Shown: positions 35,910 through 43,504, numbered from the stretch's first letter. The stretch is 64,000 bases of DNA from Sinorhizobium sojae CCBAU 05684 (GCF_002288525.1 NZ_CP023067.1:558001-622000); one strand, 5' to 3'. Notes: generated by a model from the letters alone, not told the origin. Translations and numbers: made by a program.

Positions 35910-36791
35910 ATGGCCGTCGATACATCCCCCCGCTCCACCACCTGGACCTATGTCGACGGCGAATGGCTTCCCGGCAACCCGCCGCTGATCGGACCGACAT
36001 CCCATGCGATGTGGCTCGGCTCGACGGTGTTCGACGGCGCGCGCTGGTTCGACGGCATCGCGCCGGATCTCGACCTGCATTGCCGGCGCGTCAACCGCTC
36101 GGCGGAAGCGCTCGGACTGAAGCCGGTCATGGCCGCCGAAGAGATCGAGGCGCTCACCTGGGAGGGCGTGAAGAAATTCGACGGCAAGACGGCGATCTAT
36201 GTAAAGCCGATGTATTGGGGCGAGCACGGCTCCTGGAGCGTGGTGGCGGTCGATCCGGAATCGACCCGTTTCGCCCTCTGCCTGTTCGAGGCTCCCATGG
36301 GCAATGCCCATGCGGGTTCGGCGCTGACGCTTTCGCCCTTCCGCCGGCCGACCCTCGAATGCATGCCCACCGATGCCAAGGCCGGCTGCCTGTATCCCAA
36401 CAATGCCCGCATCCTCGGGGAGGCGCGCTCGCGCGGCTTCGACAACGCGCTGGTGCGCGATATGCTCGGCAACATTGCCGAGACCGGCTCTTCCAACGTC
36501 TTCATGGTGAAGGACGGCGTCGTTTTCACGCCGGCCGCCAACCGGACCTTCCTCGCCGGCATTACCCGCTCTCGTGTCATGAGTCTTCTGCGCGAAGCCG
36601 GTTTCGAGGTGGTCGAAACGACGCTGAACATGGCCGATTTCGAGGCGGCCGATGAGATCTTCACCACCGGCAACTATTCGAAGGTCGTGCCGGTGACCCG
36701 GCTCGAGGAGCGCGACCTGCAGACTGGCCCGATCACCGCCGCGGCGCGCGACCTCTATATGGATTGGGCACATTCGAGCAGGAACGTTTAA
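35910..36791 (+). CDS. branched-chain amino acid aminotransferase (class IV)
   Basis: A 293-residue PLP enzyme of fold type IV that interconverts Leu, Ile or Val with their keto acids. VFDGARWFDG, the PLP-lysine region TDAKAGCLYPNNARILGEA, MLGNIAETGSSNVFMVKDG and FLAGITRSRVMSLL are BCAT signatures. GAGAAGGAGACGCCG precedes ATG 35910. Divergent from the frameshifted alcohol dehydrogenase. Rhizobia have several BCAT paralogues, and the specificity of this one (ilvE versus D-amino acid or aminodeoxychorismate-type) is not certain. Confidence 0.92.
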   Translation: MAVDTSPRSTTWTYVDGEWLPGNPPLIGPTSHAMWLGSTVFDGARWFDGIAPDLDLHCRRVNRSAEALGLKPVMAAEEIEALTWEGVKKFDGKTAIYVKPMYWGEHGSWSVVAVDPESTRFALCLFEAPMGNAHAGSALTLSPFRRPTLECMPTDAKAGCLYPNNARILGEARSRGFDNALVRDMLGNIAETGSSNVFMVKDGVVFTPAANRTFLAGITRSRVMSLLREAGFEVVETTLNMADFEAADEIFTTGNYSKVVPVTRLEERDLQTGPITAAARDLYMDWAHSSRNV

Positions 36792-36800
36792 CGGCGGCGA

Positions 36801-36897
36801 GGTGTCCCTCATCCGCCTGCCCGTCCTCGGCAGAGGCGCATGGCGCATTCTCTCTGTCCCCTCTCCCCGCGTGCGGGGAGAGGGTTAGGGTTAGGTG
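36801..36897. repeat. RIME-like repeat
   Basis: GGTGTCCCTCATCCGCCTGCC... then CCCTCTCCCCGCGTGCGGGGAGAGGG, a 12-bp stem, between the convergent aminotransferase and VOC genes. Same architecture as the copies around betB. Confidence 0.75.
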
Positions 36898-36911
36898 CTT
36901 TCAAAACATGC

Positions 36912-37322
36912 TCAATCCTCGATCGGCCTGACGAGCACGTCGGCGGAGGATCGTGTCGTCGGCCCGTGATGGACCGCTTCGATATTGTTGCCGTCCGGAT
37001 CGAGCAGAAAGGCGGCGTAGTAGCCCGGGTGGTAGGGACGCTCGCCGGGTCCGCCATTATCCAAACCGCCGTTTGCGAGGCCGGCATGGTGGAAGCGCTT
37101 CACTGAGTCGCGGTCGGCCGCCTGGAAGGCGAGATGCACGCGGCTCTGATAGTCATCCGCCTTATCTACGAACAATTCGTCGAAGGCGAAAAATGCCTCG
37201 GTCTCATAGGTCGGCTGATGGCCGAGCGCGCCGAGGACCGCAACGTAGAAGCGCTTGCTGACGGCGAGATCCTGCACGCGAAGGTGCACGTGGTCGATGA
37301 GACGTCCCTGGTGAAACTCCAT
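36912..37322 (-). CDS. VOC/glyoxalase-like protein
   Basis: The 136-residue single-domain vicinal-oxygen-chelate protein contains LIDHVHLRVQDLAVSKRFYVAVLGALG, with a metal-ligand His, RVHLAFQAADRDSVKRFHHAGLANGG, and the C-terminal YYAAFLLDPDGNNIEAVHHG with a ligand Glu. It resembles small lactoylglutathione-lyase-like proteins of unknown substrate. GGAG precedes ATG 37322. It is divergent from the superoxide dismutase gene. Confidence 0.88.
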   Translation of the reverse strand: MEFHQGRLIDHVHLRVQDLAVSKRFYVAVLGALGHQPTYETEAFFAFDELFVDKADDYQSRVHLAFQAADRDSVKRFHHAGLANGGLDNGGPGERPYHPGYYAAFLLDPDGNNIEAVHHGPTTRSSADVLVRPIED

Positions 37323-37556
37323 CCTGGTCTCCTGCAGCTCCTGTGCGGCGGAGGCGACGCAATTATGTAACGAAGCTGCACCAGGAAAGTTGCGTATCGC
37401 CTTCTCCAAGGACCGATCGTTGCGTCCGCAAAGGAAGTATTTTTCGTGACTTAGGGAAATTTTGGCACCGCATTGGTTGCCTCGCGCGAAGGCGGTGCCT
37501 ATGTTCCCGGTCACAGATTTCCCTCACGAAATCCCATGCCAAGAGGAGATGCCACA

Positions 37557-38159
37557 ATGGCTTTCGAATTGCCGAACCTTCCCTATGACTATGATGCGCT
37601 GGCGCCATACATGTCGCGCGAAACGCTCGAATACCATCACGACAAGCATCACCTCGCCTATGTGACCAACGGCAATAAGCTTGCCGAAGAAGCCGGTCTT
37701 TCCGATCTGTCGGTGGAGGAAATCGTCAAGAAGTCCTACGGCACGAACCAGCCGCTGTTCAACAATGCCGGCCAGCATTACAACCATATCCACTTCTGGA
37801 AGTGGATGAAGAAGGGCGGCGGCGGCACCAGCCTGCCAGGCAAGCTAGACGCAGCGATCAAGTCCGATCTCGGCGGCTACGACAAGTTCCGCGCCGATTT
37901 CATTCAGGCCGGCACCGCCCAGTTCGGCTCCGGCTGGGCCTGGCTCGCGGTCAAGAATGGCAAGCTCGAAATTTCGAAGACCCCGAACGGCGAAAATCCG
38001 CTGGTTCATGGCGCATCGCCGATCCTCGGCGTCGATGTCTGGGAGCACTCCTACTACATCGACTACCGCAACGCCCGCCCGAAATATCTCGAGGCCTTCG
38101 TCGATAGCCTGATCAACTGGGACTACGTGCTCGAAATGTACGAGGCGGCGACGAAGTAA
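37557..38159 (+). CDS. sodB: superoxide dismutase (Fe/Mn family)
   Basis: The 200-residue cytosolic enzyme dismutates superoxide. Metal ligands are visible: the His in LEYHHDKHHLAYV, the His in NNAGQHYNHIHFWKWM, and Asp/His in DVWEHSYYIDYRNARPKYLEAF. The Gln in NNAGQHYNH is placed as in Fe-type enzymes, while QFGSGWAWL is shared by both; the single Sod of S. meliloti is reported as active with either metal. AAGAGGAGATGCCACA gives the ribosome binding site. A terminator follows within 30 bases, so it is monocistronic. Confidence 0.96.
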   Translation: MAFELPNLPYDYDALAPYMSRETLEYHHDKHHLAYVTNGNKLAEEAGLSDLSVEEIVKKSYGTNQPLFNNAGQHYNHIHFWKWMKKGGGGTSLPGKLDAAIKSDLGGYDKFRADFIQAGTAQFGSGWAWLAVKNGKLEISKTPNGENPLVHGASPILGVDVWEHSYYIDYRNARPKYLEAFVDSLINWDYVLEMYEAATK

Positions 38160-38185
38160 GCGACCCTGTCGCGACGGAAATTCGG

Positions 38186-38210
38186 CCTGGCGCTCGCGCC
38201 GGGTCTTTTT
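38186..38210 (+). terminator. Rho-independent terminator of sodB
   Basis: CCTGGCGCTCGCGCCGGG followed by TCTTTTT: a GC-rich stem with one wobble and a T tract, 27 bases past the sodB stop. Confidence 0.82.
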
Positions 38211-38296
38211 GTTGGGAAGAAGCGGAGTGAAAAGGCGCTGCGGAAGCGGTGCTGCCGACAAATACAGGCGTTGCATTTCTCACGGCATCGCGTACG

Positions 38297-38995
38297 TCAA
38301 ACACCCGCACCCGCCGGCGTTTTCCATCCCGCCATCCATGCTTGCCGCATCCTGTCGCCCTCGCCGCGGAAGAAGGCTTCGACCGGCTCGCACTGCTCCA
38401 CCCTGTCAGCGCGGAAATTGCGGATCGCCTGGCGCAATTCGCACCAGGCGACCATCATCGCCTGCTCCGAATAATAAATCAGGGCCAGCGGCCTGACCGT
38501 GCGTTCCGTCACCCGACCGAGCTCGTCGCGATAGTCCATCGCGAGTTTCTGCTCGTCACGGATCGCGCGGCGAATGAGGGCGAGGTCGACCGCCGGCGGG
38601 GCTGCCGCGATCGATCCCCAGGCGTGAAGCGCCTGCGACTGAAACACTTGGCGCAGCGGCCCCGGCACGGCTCCGGTGATCTTCTCGCCTACACGCCGGG
38701 CGGCAACTTTAAGCTCCCCGTCGCCGGTGCGCTCGAGCAGAGCGAGGGCAAGCACGATCGCCTCCGTTTCATCGATGGAAAACATGAGCGGCGGCAGGTC
38801 GAAGCCGGGCCTCAATATATAGCCGATGCCGCGTCCGCCCTCGATCGGCACCCGCATGGATTGCAATGCAACGATGTCGCGATAGATCGATCGTGATGTC
38901 ACCTCCAGCCGTTCGGCCATTTCGGCCGCCGTCACCGGCTTTCGAGCAAGCCGCAGGATCTGGATGATCTCGAAAAGGCGTGATGCCTTGGGCAT
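38297..38995 (-). CDS. WYL-domain regulator (YafY-like)
   Basis: A 232-residue regulator with an N-terminal winged helix, MPKASRLFEIIQILRLARKPVTAAEMAERLEVTSRSIYRDIVALQ, and a ligand-sensing WYL domain (AIRDEQKLAMDYRDELGRVTERTVRPLALIYYSEQAMMVAWCELRQAIRNFRADRV). WYL domains often bind nucleic-acid or nucleotide ligands. GGAGGGAAACCG precedes ATG 38995; upstream in-frame codons are not coding-like. It is divergent from the LysE-type exporter 130 bp away and may control it. Confidence 0.9.
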   Translation of the reverse strand: MPKASRLFEIIQILRLARKPVTAAEMAERLEVTSRSIYRDIVALQSMRVPIEGGRGIGYILRPGFDLPPLMFSIDETEAIVLALALLERTGDGELKVAARRVGEKITGAVPGPLRQVFQSQALHAWGSIAAAPPAVDLALIRRAIRDEQKLAMDYRDELGRVTERTVRPLALIYYSEQAMMVAWCELRQAIRNFRADRVEQCEPVEAFFRGEGDRMRQAWMAGWKTPAGAGV

Positions 38996-39125
38996 CGGTT
39001 TCCCTCCATCGTCGCGAAGGCTCCTGACATGACCTGTCAGTTGGAGGTCGATATAGCATGCGGCAACGGATTGAAAAATCTGCAATCCGGTCCTTTGCCC
39101 CTCGAATTATCCACGAGCAACTGAC

Positions 39126-39761
39126 ATGACATACGCGGAAAACCTCTGGCTGTTCTTCACTCTCCTGTTCGGCATCATCATCGTCCCCGGCATGGACATG
39201 GTCTTCGTGCTGGCCAACGCGATCACCGGCGGACGCGCCTCCGGGCTCGCCGCGACCGCCGGCATCATGGCGGGCGGCGTCCTGCACACCCTTTATGCCG
39301 CACTCGGCGTCAGCGTGGTGCTGCATCTGATCCCCGAGCTCTTCAATATGCTCCTCCTTGCCGGCGCGGCCTATATCGCGTGGATCGGCTTCTCGCTCCT
39401 GCGCAGTTCCGTCACCATCGCCGGCATCGACGGCGGGATGACGCGATCGCGCTGGACGAGTTTCCGTCAGGGGGCGCTGACGAGCCTCATGAATCCCAAG
39501 GCCTACCTCTTCATGCTGGCGGTCTATCCGCAATTCCTGAGACCGCAATTCGGCCCCGTCTGGTCGCAGGCTGCCGTCATGGCAATGATGATCGCCTCGA
39601 CGCAGCTGGCGGTCTATGGCGGTCTGGCGCTTGCAGCCGGCCGCGGTCGCGATCTGCTGGTCGGCAGTCCCGCCGTGACGGTCGCAGCCGGCAAGGCCGC
39701 GGGTCTTGTCCTTGTATTGATCGCGGGTGTGACCATTTGGCAGGGGTGGAGCGATGTGTGA
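39126..39761 (+). CDS. LysE/RhtB-family amino acid exporter
   Basis: A 211-residue membrane protein with five to six predicted helices. It has the LysE signature FFTLLFGIIIVPGMDMVFVLANAITGGRASGLAATAGIMAGG and FRQGALTSLMNPKAYLFMLAVYPQF, with the conserved NPK. Such proteins export amino acids or homoserine-like compounds by proton exchange. Divergent to the WYL regulator. A perfect ATAACATG/CATGTTAT palindrome lies just after the stop. The substrate is unknown. Confidence 0.92.
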   Translation: MTYAENLWLFFTLLFGIIIVPGMDMVFVLANAITGGRASGLAATAGIMAGGVLHTLYAALGVSVVLHLIPELFNMLLLAGAAYIAWIGFSLLRSSVTIAGIDGGMTRSRWTSFRQGALTSLMNPKAYLFMLAVYPQFLRPQFGPVWSQAAVMAMMIASTQLAVYGGLALAAGRGRDLLVGSPAVTVAAGKAAGLVLVLIAGVTIWQGWSDV

Positions 39762-39767
39762 GCGGCT

Positions 39768-39794
39768 ATAACATGACTATACTGTTCATGTTAT
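39768..39794. promoter_or_regulatory. palindrome ATAACATG-N11-CATGTTAT
   Basis: A perfect 8-bp inverted repeat, AT-rich with an 11-base spacer containing ACTATACT. It resembles an operator more than a terminator and stands about 160 bp before the cytochrome c' gene. The cognate regulator is not known; the WYL regulator nearby is one candidate. Confidence 0.5.
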
Positions 39795-39950
39795 TCGCCT
39801 CGACCCGGAGATGAAGGTATTGCCGGCGAGTTGCCTTGCAGCGACAAGCACTTCAAAAAAATGTTACTTCCGTCGATAGGCCAAGATGCCATCATGCCCG
39901 CGCTTTCAACACGAAGCCGCACAAGCGGATTCGCATGACCGGAGATGATG

Positions 39951-40397
39951 ATGAAGATGAGAGCTTTTGCGCTTGCGGCCGCCCTTGCGGGGCTGTGTGT
40001 GACCGCCGTGACCGCTGCGGACGAGCCGCAGGAGGTGCGGCAGCAGCTGATGAAGAAGGTCGGGCAGGCTGCCGGTGCGCTCAGCGGGATAGCCAAGGGC
40101 GAAAAGCCGTATGACGCGGAAGTCATCAAGGCATCGCTGACGACGATCAGCGAGACCGTAAAGGTTTTTCCCAATCATTTCCCCGAGGGCTCGGAAACCG
40201 GCATGGAGACTGAAGCAAGCCCGAAAATCTGGGAGAATATGGAGGACTTCAAGGCGAAGGCCGCCAAGCTCGGCAGCGATGCGGAGATGTTTCTCGCCGA
40301 ATTGCCCTCTGACTCTGCCGGCGTCGGCGCCGCGCTGGGTGTCCTCGGGAAGGACTGCGGCAGCTGTCACGAGATCTACCGCCTGAAGAAAGACTGA
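39951..40397 (+). CDS. cytochrome c' (class II)
   Basis: A 148-residue periplasmic protein with a Sec signal peptide (MKMRAFALAAALAGLCVTAVTAADE). The mature four-helix bundle ends in the single haem motif CGSCH (GKDCGSCHEIYRLKKD), the C-terminal placement that defines class II cytochromes c'. Such proteins bind NO and can carry electrons. Several ATGs overlap GGAG; ATG 39951 has the best spacing. A diheme cytochrome c gene follows 132 bp later, so the two probably work together in periplasmic electron transfer. Confidence 0.92.
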   Translation: MKMRAFALAAALAGLCVTAVTAADEPQEVRQQLMKKVGQAAGALSGIAKGEKPYDAEVIKASLTTISETVKVFPNHFPEGSETGMETEASPKIWENMEDFKAKAAKLGSDAEMFLAELPSDSAGVGAALGVLGKDCGSCHEIYRLKKD

Positions 40398-40466
40398 CGA
40401 AGGTTCTTTTGTTTGCCCGGAATGCGTCGGACCGACCGGCGCATTCCTTTCTGCGTTAGAGGCCCG

Positions 40467-40518
40467 CAGCGCCGTCTGATCAGGCGCGAAAGTCGCCGTA
40501 GCACTTTGCACGCAGCAG
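40467..40518 (+). repeat. dispersed palindrome, copy 3
   Basis: CAGCGCCGTCTGATCAGGCGCGAAAGTCGCCGTAGCACTTTGCACGCAGCAG-like sequence between the two cytochrome genes. It has lost a few bases of the inner left arm but keeps the CGCCGTAGCACTTTG tail. Confidence 0.75.
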
Positions 40519-40529
40519 TAGGGGAGATC

Positions 40530-41444
40530 ATGAGGCGGCGCACAAATAGGCTTCTGTCCAGTCTGGTCCTGCTGATTCTCGCCAGCGCCAGCGTGCTCTG
40601 GTGGCTGACGAAGCCGAGTCCATGGGATGAGACGCAGTGGCAGGGGCTGGGTCAACCGGACATTGCCAATGGCGAACAGGTGTTCTGGGCCGGCGGCTGC
40701 ACCGGCTGCCACGCGGCTCCCGGCGCCGAGGATGACCGGCGGCTCGTGCTGGGGGGCGGCCGGCCGCTGAAAAGTCCGTTCGGCACTTTCCATGCGCCGA
40801 ATATCTCGCCGGACGAAACGGCTGGAATCGGCGGCTGGACGCTTGCCGAGTTCGGCAATGCGATGACGCGCGGCGTCGGCAAAGACGGCGAGCATCTTTA
40901 TCCGTCCTTTCCTTATGGCTCCTACGCGCGCATGACCGCCGAGGATATCAACGACCTTTGGGGCTTCCTGCAAACGCTGCCGAAAAGTAGTGATATTGCA
41001 CCGCCGCATGAACTGCCCTTTCCCTACAACATCCGTCTGGCGCTCGGCGGTTGGAAGCTCCTGTACTTGACCGATGATCCCAGGGTCGCCCTCGATACGG
41101 CCGATCCAAAGCTCGCCCGTGGACAATATCTCGTGGAAGGTCCCGGCCATTGCGGAGAGTGCCACACCCCCCGCGACGCGCTCGGCGGCTTCGAACCGGG
41201 CAGGTGGCTTGCCGGTGCGCCGAATCCGGAAGGGGAGGGTCGTATTCCCAATATCACGCCGGGCTCGAAGAGCATCGGCGGTTGGAGCGAATCCGACATC
41301 GCCTCCTATCTGGAGACCGGCTTCACGCCCGATTTTGACACTGTCGGCGGCTCGATGGTCGAGGTGCAGAAGAACATGGCGAAGCTTCCCGCAGCCGACC
41401 GCGAGGCGATAGCCGCCTATCTGAAGGCGCTGCCGCCGCTATGA
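40530..41444 (+). CDS. diheme cytochrome c, membrane anchored
   Basis: The 304-residue protein has one N-terminal membrane anchor (LLSSLVLLILASASVLWWL) and two class I cytochrome c domains with haem motifs GCTGCH (about 56-61) and HCGECH (about 210-215). Distal methionines lie in YARMTAEDI-like and GGSMVEVQKNMAKL contexts. It resembles the cytochrome subunit that partners alcohol, aldehyde or sorbosone dehydrogenases, but no dehydrogenase gene is next to it. GGGGAGATC precedes ATG 40530. Probable role: passing electrons from a periplasmic dehydrogenase to the terminal oxidase. Confidence 0.9.
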   Translation: MRRRTNRLLSSLVLLILASASVLWWLTKPSPWDETQWQGLGQPDIANGEQVFWAGGCTGCHAAPGAEDDRRLVLGGGRPLKSPFGTFHAPNISPDETAGIGGWTLAEFGNAMTRGVGKDGEHLYPSFPYGSYARMTAEDINDLWGFLQTLPKSSDIAPPHELPFPYNIRLALGGWKLLYLTDDPRVALDTADPKLARGQYLVEGPGHCGECHTPRDALGGFEPGRWLAGAPNPEGEGRIPNITPGSKSIGGWSESDIASYLETGFTPDFDTVGGSMVEVQKNMAKLPAADREAIAAYLKALPPL

Positions 41445-41499
41445 TGCATGTCGCCCAAGGCGTGCAGCGGGGACAAGGACATGCAAAAACCACGATCAT

Positions 41500-42069
41500 T
41501 CAGGCGAGCCGGTGCTCCTCGGCATAGAGCGCGAGATAGGCGTCGAGCGCCTCGGATCCGAGGCCGAGCGCGCGGAAGACTTCAGCCGCAAAGCTCACCG
41601 GAGCGGTGCCTGCGGCAGTCACCAGGCGACCGCTGCGCACCGCCTGCGGCTGGTCGCGATAGTGGCTCTGGCCTTGATAGCCGGGAACCGCCGCAAGGCT
41701 TTCGGCCGAGTTGCCGGTGTGATCGGCCCCATTGAGGATGCCGCTTGCGGCAAGCGCCAGCGTGGCGCCGCAGATTGCCGCGACCACGCGGTCTGCCGTA
41801 TGGAAGGCGCGGATCGTGTGTGACAGGTCCGGTGCCGCGGCGGTTTCCCAGATGGTGCCGCCGCAGAGCACGAGCCCGTCGAATTCCGCCGGTGCGAGCG
41901 TCTTCGCCGGCAGGTGCGGCGTGATGTGCAGGCCGCCCATCGAGCTCACCACCGTGCCGCCGGGGGAGGCAACGAGGAGATCCACCCCAAGCTCGGCGCG
42001 CGCCGTTGCCATCAACAGCGCGCATTCCCAGTCGGCAAAGCCTTCCGTCAGCACGATGGCAACGCGCAT
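41500..42069 (-). CDS. DJ-1/PfpI family protein
   Basis: The 189-residue protein has the DJ-1/PfpI flavodoxin-like fold: MRVAIVLTEGFADWE with the conserved Glu, LVLCGGTIWE, and the nucleophile elbow VVAAICGATLALAASGIL with Cys100. Family members act as glyoxalases, deglycases or chaperones; the exact role cannot be told. It ends 55 bp from the convergent diheme cytochrome. It follows the GNAT gene by 13 bp on the same strand, so the two form an operon under the attenuator described below. Confidence 0.9.
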   Translation of the reverse strand: MRVAIVLTEGFADWECALLMATARAELGVDLLVASPGGTVVSSMGGLHITPHLPAKTLAPAEFDGLVLCGGTIWETAAAPDLSHTIRAFHTADRVVAAICGATLALAASGILNGADHTGNSAESLAAVPGYQGQSHYRDQPQAVRSGRLVTAAGTAPVSFAAEVFRALGLGSEALDAYLALYAEEHRLA

Positions 42070-42082
42070 CGAGCCCTCCTCT

Positions 42083-42586
42083 TCAGCCTATGCTCTGAAT
42101 ATGGCGCATGCCGGTCACAGGGCGAGGCACGAAGCGCTCGGATTCGTAGAAGCGATGCGCCTGGAAATTGCCGGTCGCGGCGCTGACGGAGAGATAGTTG
42201 CAGCCCGCCATCTTTGCCTGTTCCCGCGCCTTGGCGACGAGGTGGCGCCCGATCCCGGTGCCACGATGACCTGGCCGGACGAAGAGGTGATGCAGCTCCA
42301 TGCCGCGTGCGCCCTCGGCCGCCCTGTACAGGGGGACCAGGATGGCGTAGCCGATCAACGAACCGCCGGCTTCGGCGACGAGAGCGGTAATCCAGGGCAT
42401 GCGGCCGAAAAGGTCGCGCTCGAGCTGTTCATTTGTGATCGGAGCGGCGTCGCCGTGATGGGCGGAAAGCTCGGCGATCATTTCGCGCAGTTCGGCGACA
42501 TCGCGCGGCTTGGCGCAGCGGATCGTCACCATGGGCGCTCTGGCCGATGGCACGGGATGAAGGCTAGGTATGGCGGTCTGCAGCAT
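42083..42586 (-). CDS. GNAT acetyltransferase
   Basis: A 167-residue N-acetyltransferase. Acetyl-CoA motif A is visible in LFVRPGHRGTGIGRHLVAKAREQA (R/Q-x-x-G-x-G/A), followed by AATGNFQAHRFYESERFVPR. EMIAELSAHHGDAAPITNEQL is common in eukaryotic spermidine/thialysine acetyltransferase-like GNATs, so a polyamine or thialysine-type amine is a possible substrate (weak inference). GGAG lies 6 bases before ATG 42586. The 5' region contains a leader peptide ORF and a terminator, suggesting transcription attenuation. It forms an operon with the PfpI gene. Confidence 0.9.
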   Translation of the reverse strand: MLQTAIPSLHPVPSARAPMVTIRCAKPRDVAELREMIAELSAHHGDAAPITNEQLERDLFGRMPWITALVAEAGGSLIGYAILVPLYRAAEGARGMELHHLFVRPGHRGTGIGRHLVAKAREQAKMAGCNYLSVSAATGNFQAHRFYESERFVPRPVTGMRHIQSIG

Positions 42587-42623
42587 TCTCGGCTCCTATG
42601 GTTCTGCCGCCATCAGGTGCCGT

Positions 42624-42650
42624 GAAAAACAAAAGCCGCCTGATGGCGGC
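42624..42650 (-). terminator. attenuator terminator before the GNAT gene
   Basis: On the minus strand GCCGCC-ATCA-GGCGGC is followed by TTTTGTTTTTC, 38 bases before the GNAT start. Its left arm can instead pair with GCGGCCT (42670-42676), which follows the leader stop codon: GCGGCCT with AGGCCGC (42646-42652), 7 bp. A third arm, CCTGATGGCGGC (42606-42617), can pair 12 bp with the same left arm after read-through. Competing folds of this kind are the mark of an attenuator. Confidence 0.75.
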
Positions 42651-42678
42651 CTTGTTGAATATGATCAGCAGGCCGCTC

Positions 42679-42729
42679 CTATCGGAACAGCCAAAAATAC
42701 GCGCGGCAAATGGGTGCGTTCTTGATCAT
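42679..42729 (-). CDS. 16-residue leader peptide, leaderless
   Basis: MIKNAPICRAYFWLFR ends TAG three bases before the antiterminator arm. The aromatic run YFWLF sits where ribosome stalling would free that arm. No ribosome binding site is needed if transcription starts at the ATG, as predicted from the promoter; S. meliloti trpL is known to be leaderless in the same way. Starvation for an aromatic amino acid, or a drug that stalls ribosomes, would then allow read-through into the GNAT gene. Confidence 0.65.
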   Translation of the reverse strand: MIKNAPICRAYFWLFR

Positions 42730-42734
42730 GCCCG

Positions 42735-42763
42735 TAGATTCTCCATTTCCGGGCTTTTGTCAA
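42735..42763 (-). promoter_or_regulatory. sigma-70-type promoter for the leader/GNAT operon
   Basis: Minus strand: TTGACA (42763-42758), a 17-base spacer, then AATCTA (42740-42735). Transcription should start about 7 bases on, at or next to the leader ATG (42729). Confidence 0.75.
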
Positions 42764-42799
42764 CGGAGATTCTTGGCGGAACTCATACCAACTGCGCCG

Positions 42800-42960
42800 G
42801 TATCGGCCGATTGCGTGGGGCCGACTGCGGGTGTCCGGTGTGGAGCACACCGTAGAGCGATGCTCATGCATCGGTCGAGGATTGCGAAGCGGCCGACAGA
42901 GGGTCCGCCCGAAGGGCCGGCCGCTTACGGTCTGCGGGCTGTGTCGAAAGCCCTCACCGA
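42800..42960. other. structured intergenic region, possible RNA
   Basis: Three hairpins in a row: CGGTGTG-GAG-CACACCG (about 42835-42851), CGATG-CTCATG-CATCG (about 42858-42873) and a long AAGCGGCC...GGCCGCTT element (about 42886-42926). No T tract follows on either strand. It lies between the MerR gene and the GNAT attenuator. I cannot assign it to a known RNA family. Confidence 0.3.
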
Positions 42961-43025
42961 ACCACGTGGCCCGGTTGCGGCTTCTCCTTGCTCCGACGCA
43001 ATCCGTCGATCGGTAGAGGTTGGTA

Positions 43026-43439
43026 TCAGTGCTCGCTTTCGCACAGCGAGTGGTCGGCAAGCGCGCGGATCACGTAGCAGTCGCCGATGGTATGGTTGCC
43101 ATGGCAGGCGACGATGCGCTCCAATTCCTGTTCCAGCTTCTTCAGCCACGCGATCCTCTCCCGCACGGAGGCGAGGTGTTCGCTCGCAATGCGATCCGCC
43201 TCGCCGCAAGGGCGCTCCGGATGCTCGCTCAGGGTCAGCAGGTCGCGGATGTCTTCGATCGAAAGCCCGAGCTCGCGCGCATGGCGGATGAAGGCGAGGC
43301 GCTCGAGTTGGCGCCTCTCGTAGCGCCGCTGGTTGCCTTCGGACCGCTCCGGTGCCGCAATCAGTCCCCTTTGTTCGTAATACCGGATCGTCGGAATCTT
43401 TACGCCCGTCCGCCGGGAGAGGTCGCCGATCGAATACAT
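43026..43439 (-). CDS. MerR-family metal regulator (CadR/PbrR/ZntR-like)
   Basis: A 137-residue MerR protein. The helix-turn-helix is MYSIGDLSRRTGVKIPTIRYYEQRGL with wing NQRRYERRQLERLAFIRHARELGLSIEDI. Metal-binding cysteines are C78 (HPERPCGEAD), C112 (VACHGNH) and C121 (GDCYVIR), with a C-terminal CESEH tail, a pattern of Cd/Pb/Zn sensors. No metal transporter lies next to it. A MerR-type operator, CTATAG-CTT-CTGGAG, lies 16-30 bp upstream on the divergent strand, where only a beta-lactamase remnant is found. Confidence 0.88.
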   Translation of the reverse strand: MYSIGDLSRRTGVKIPTIRYYEQRGLIAAPERSEGNQRRYERRQLERLAFIRHARELGLSIEDIRDLLTLSEHPERPCGEADRIASEHLASVRERIAWLKKLEQELERIVACHGNHTIGDCYVIRALADHSLCESEH

Positions 43440-43454
43440 ATGCGCGCTCCATAT

Positions 43455-43469
43455 CTATAGCTTCTGGAG
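43455..43469 (+). promoter_or_regulatory. MerR-type operator candidate
   Basis: CTATAGCTTCTGGAG followed by CTTTATG resembles the spacer dyads of PbrR/CadR-controlled promoters (CTATAGTAACTAGAG style). A second CTCCA upstream (43447-43451) extends the dyad. It points to the plus strand. Confidence 0.45.
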
Positions 43470-43504
43470 CTTTATGTGGGGCCCTGTGCGCGCCCATCAA
43501 GGTT

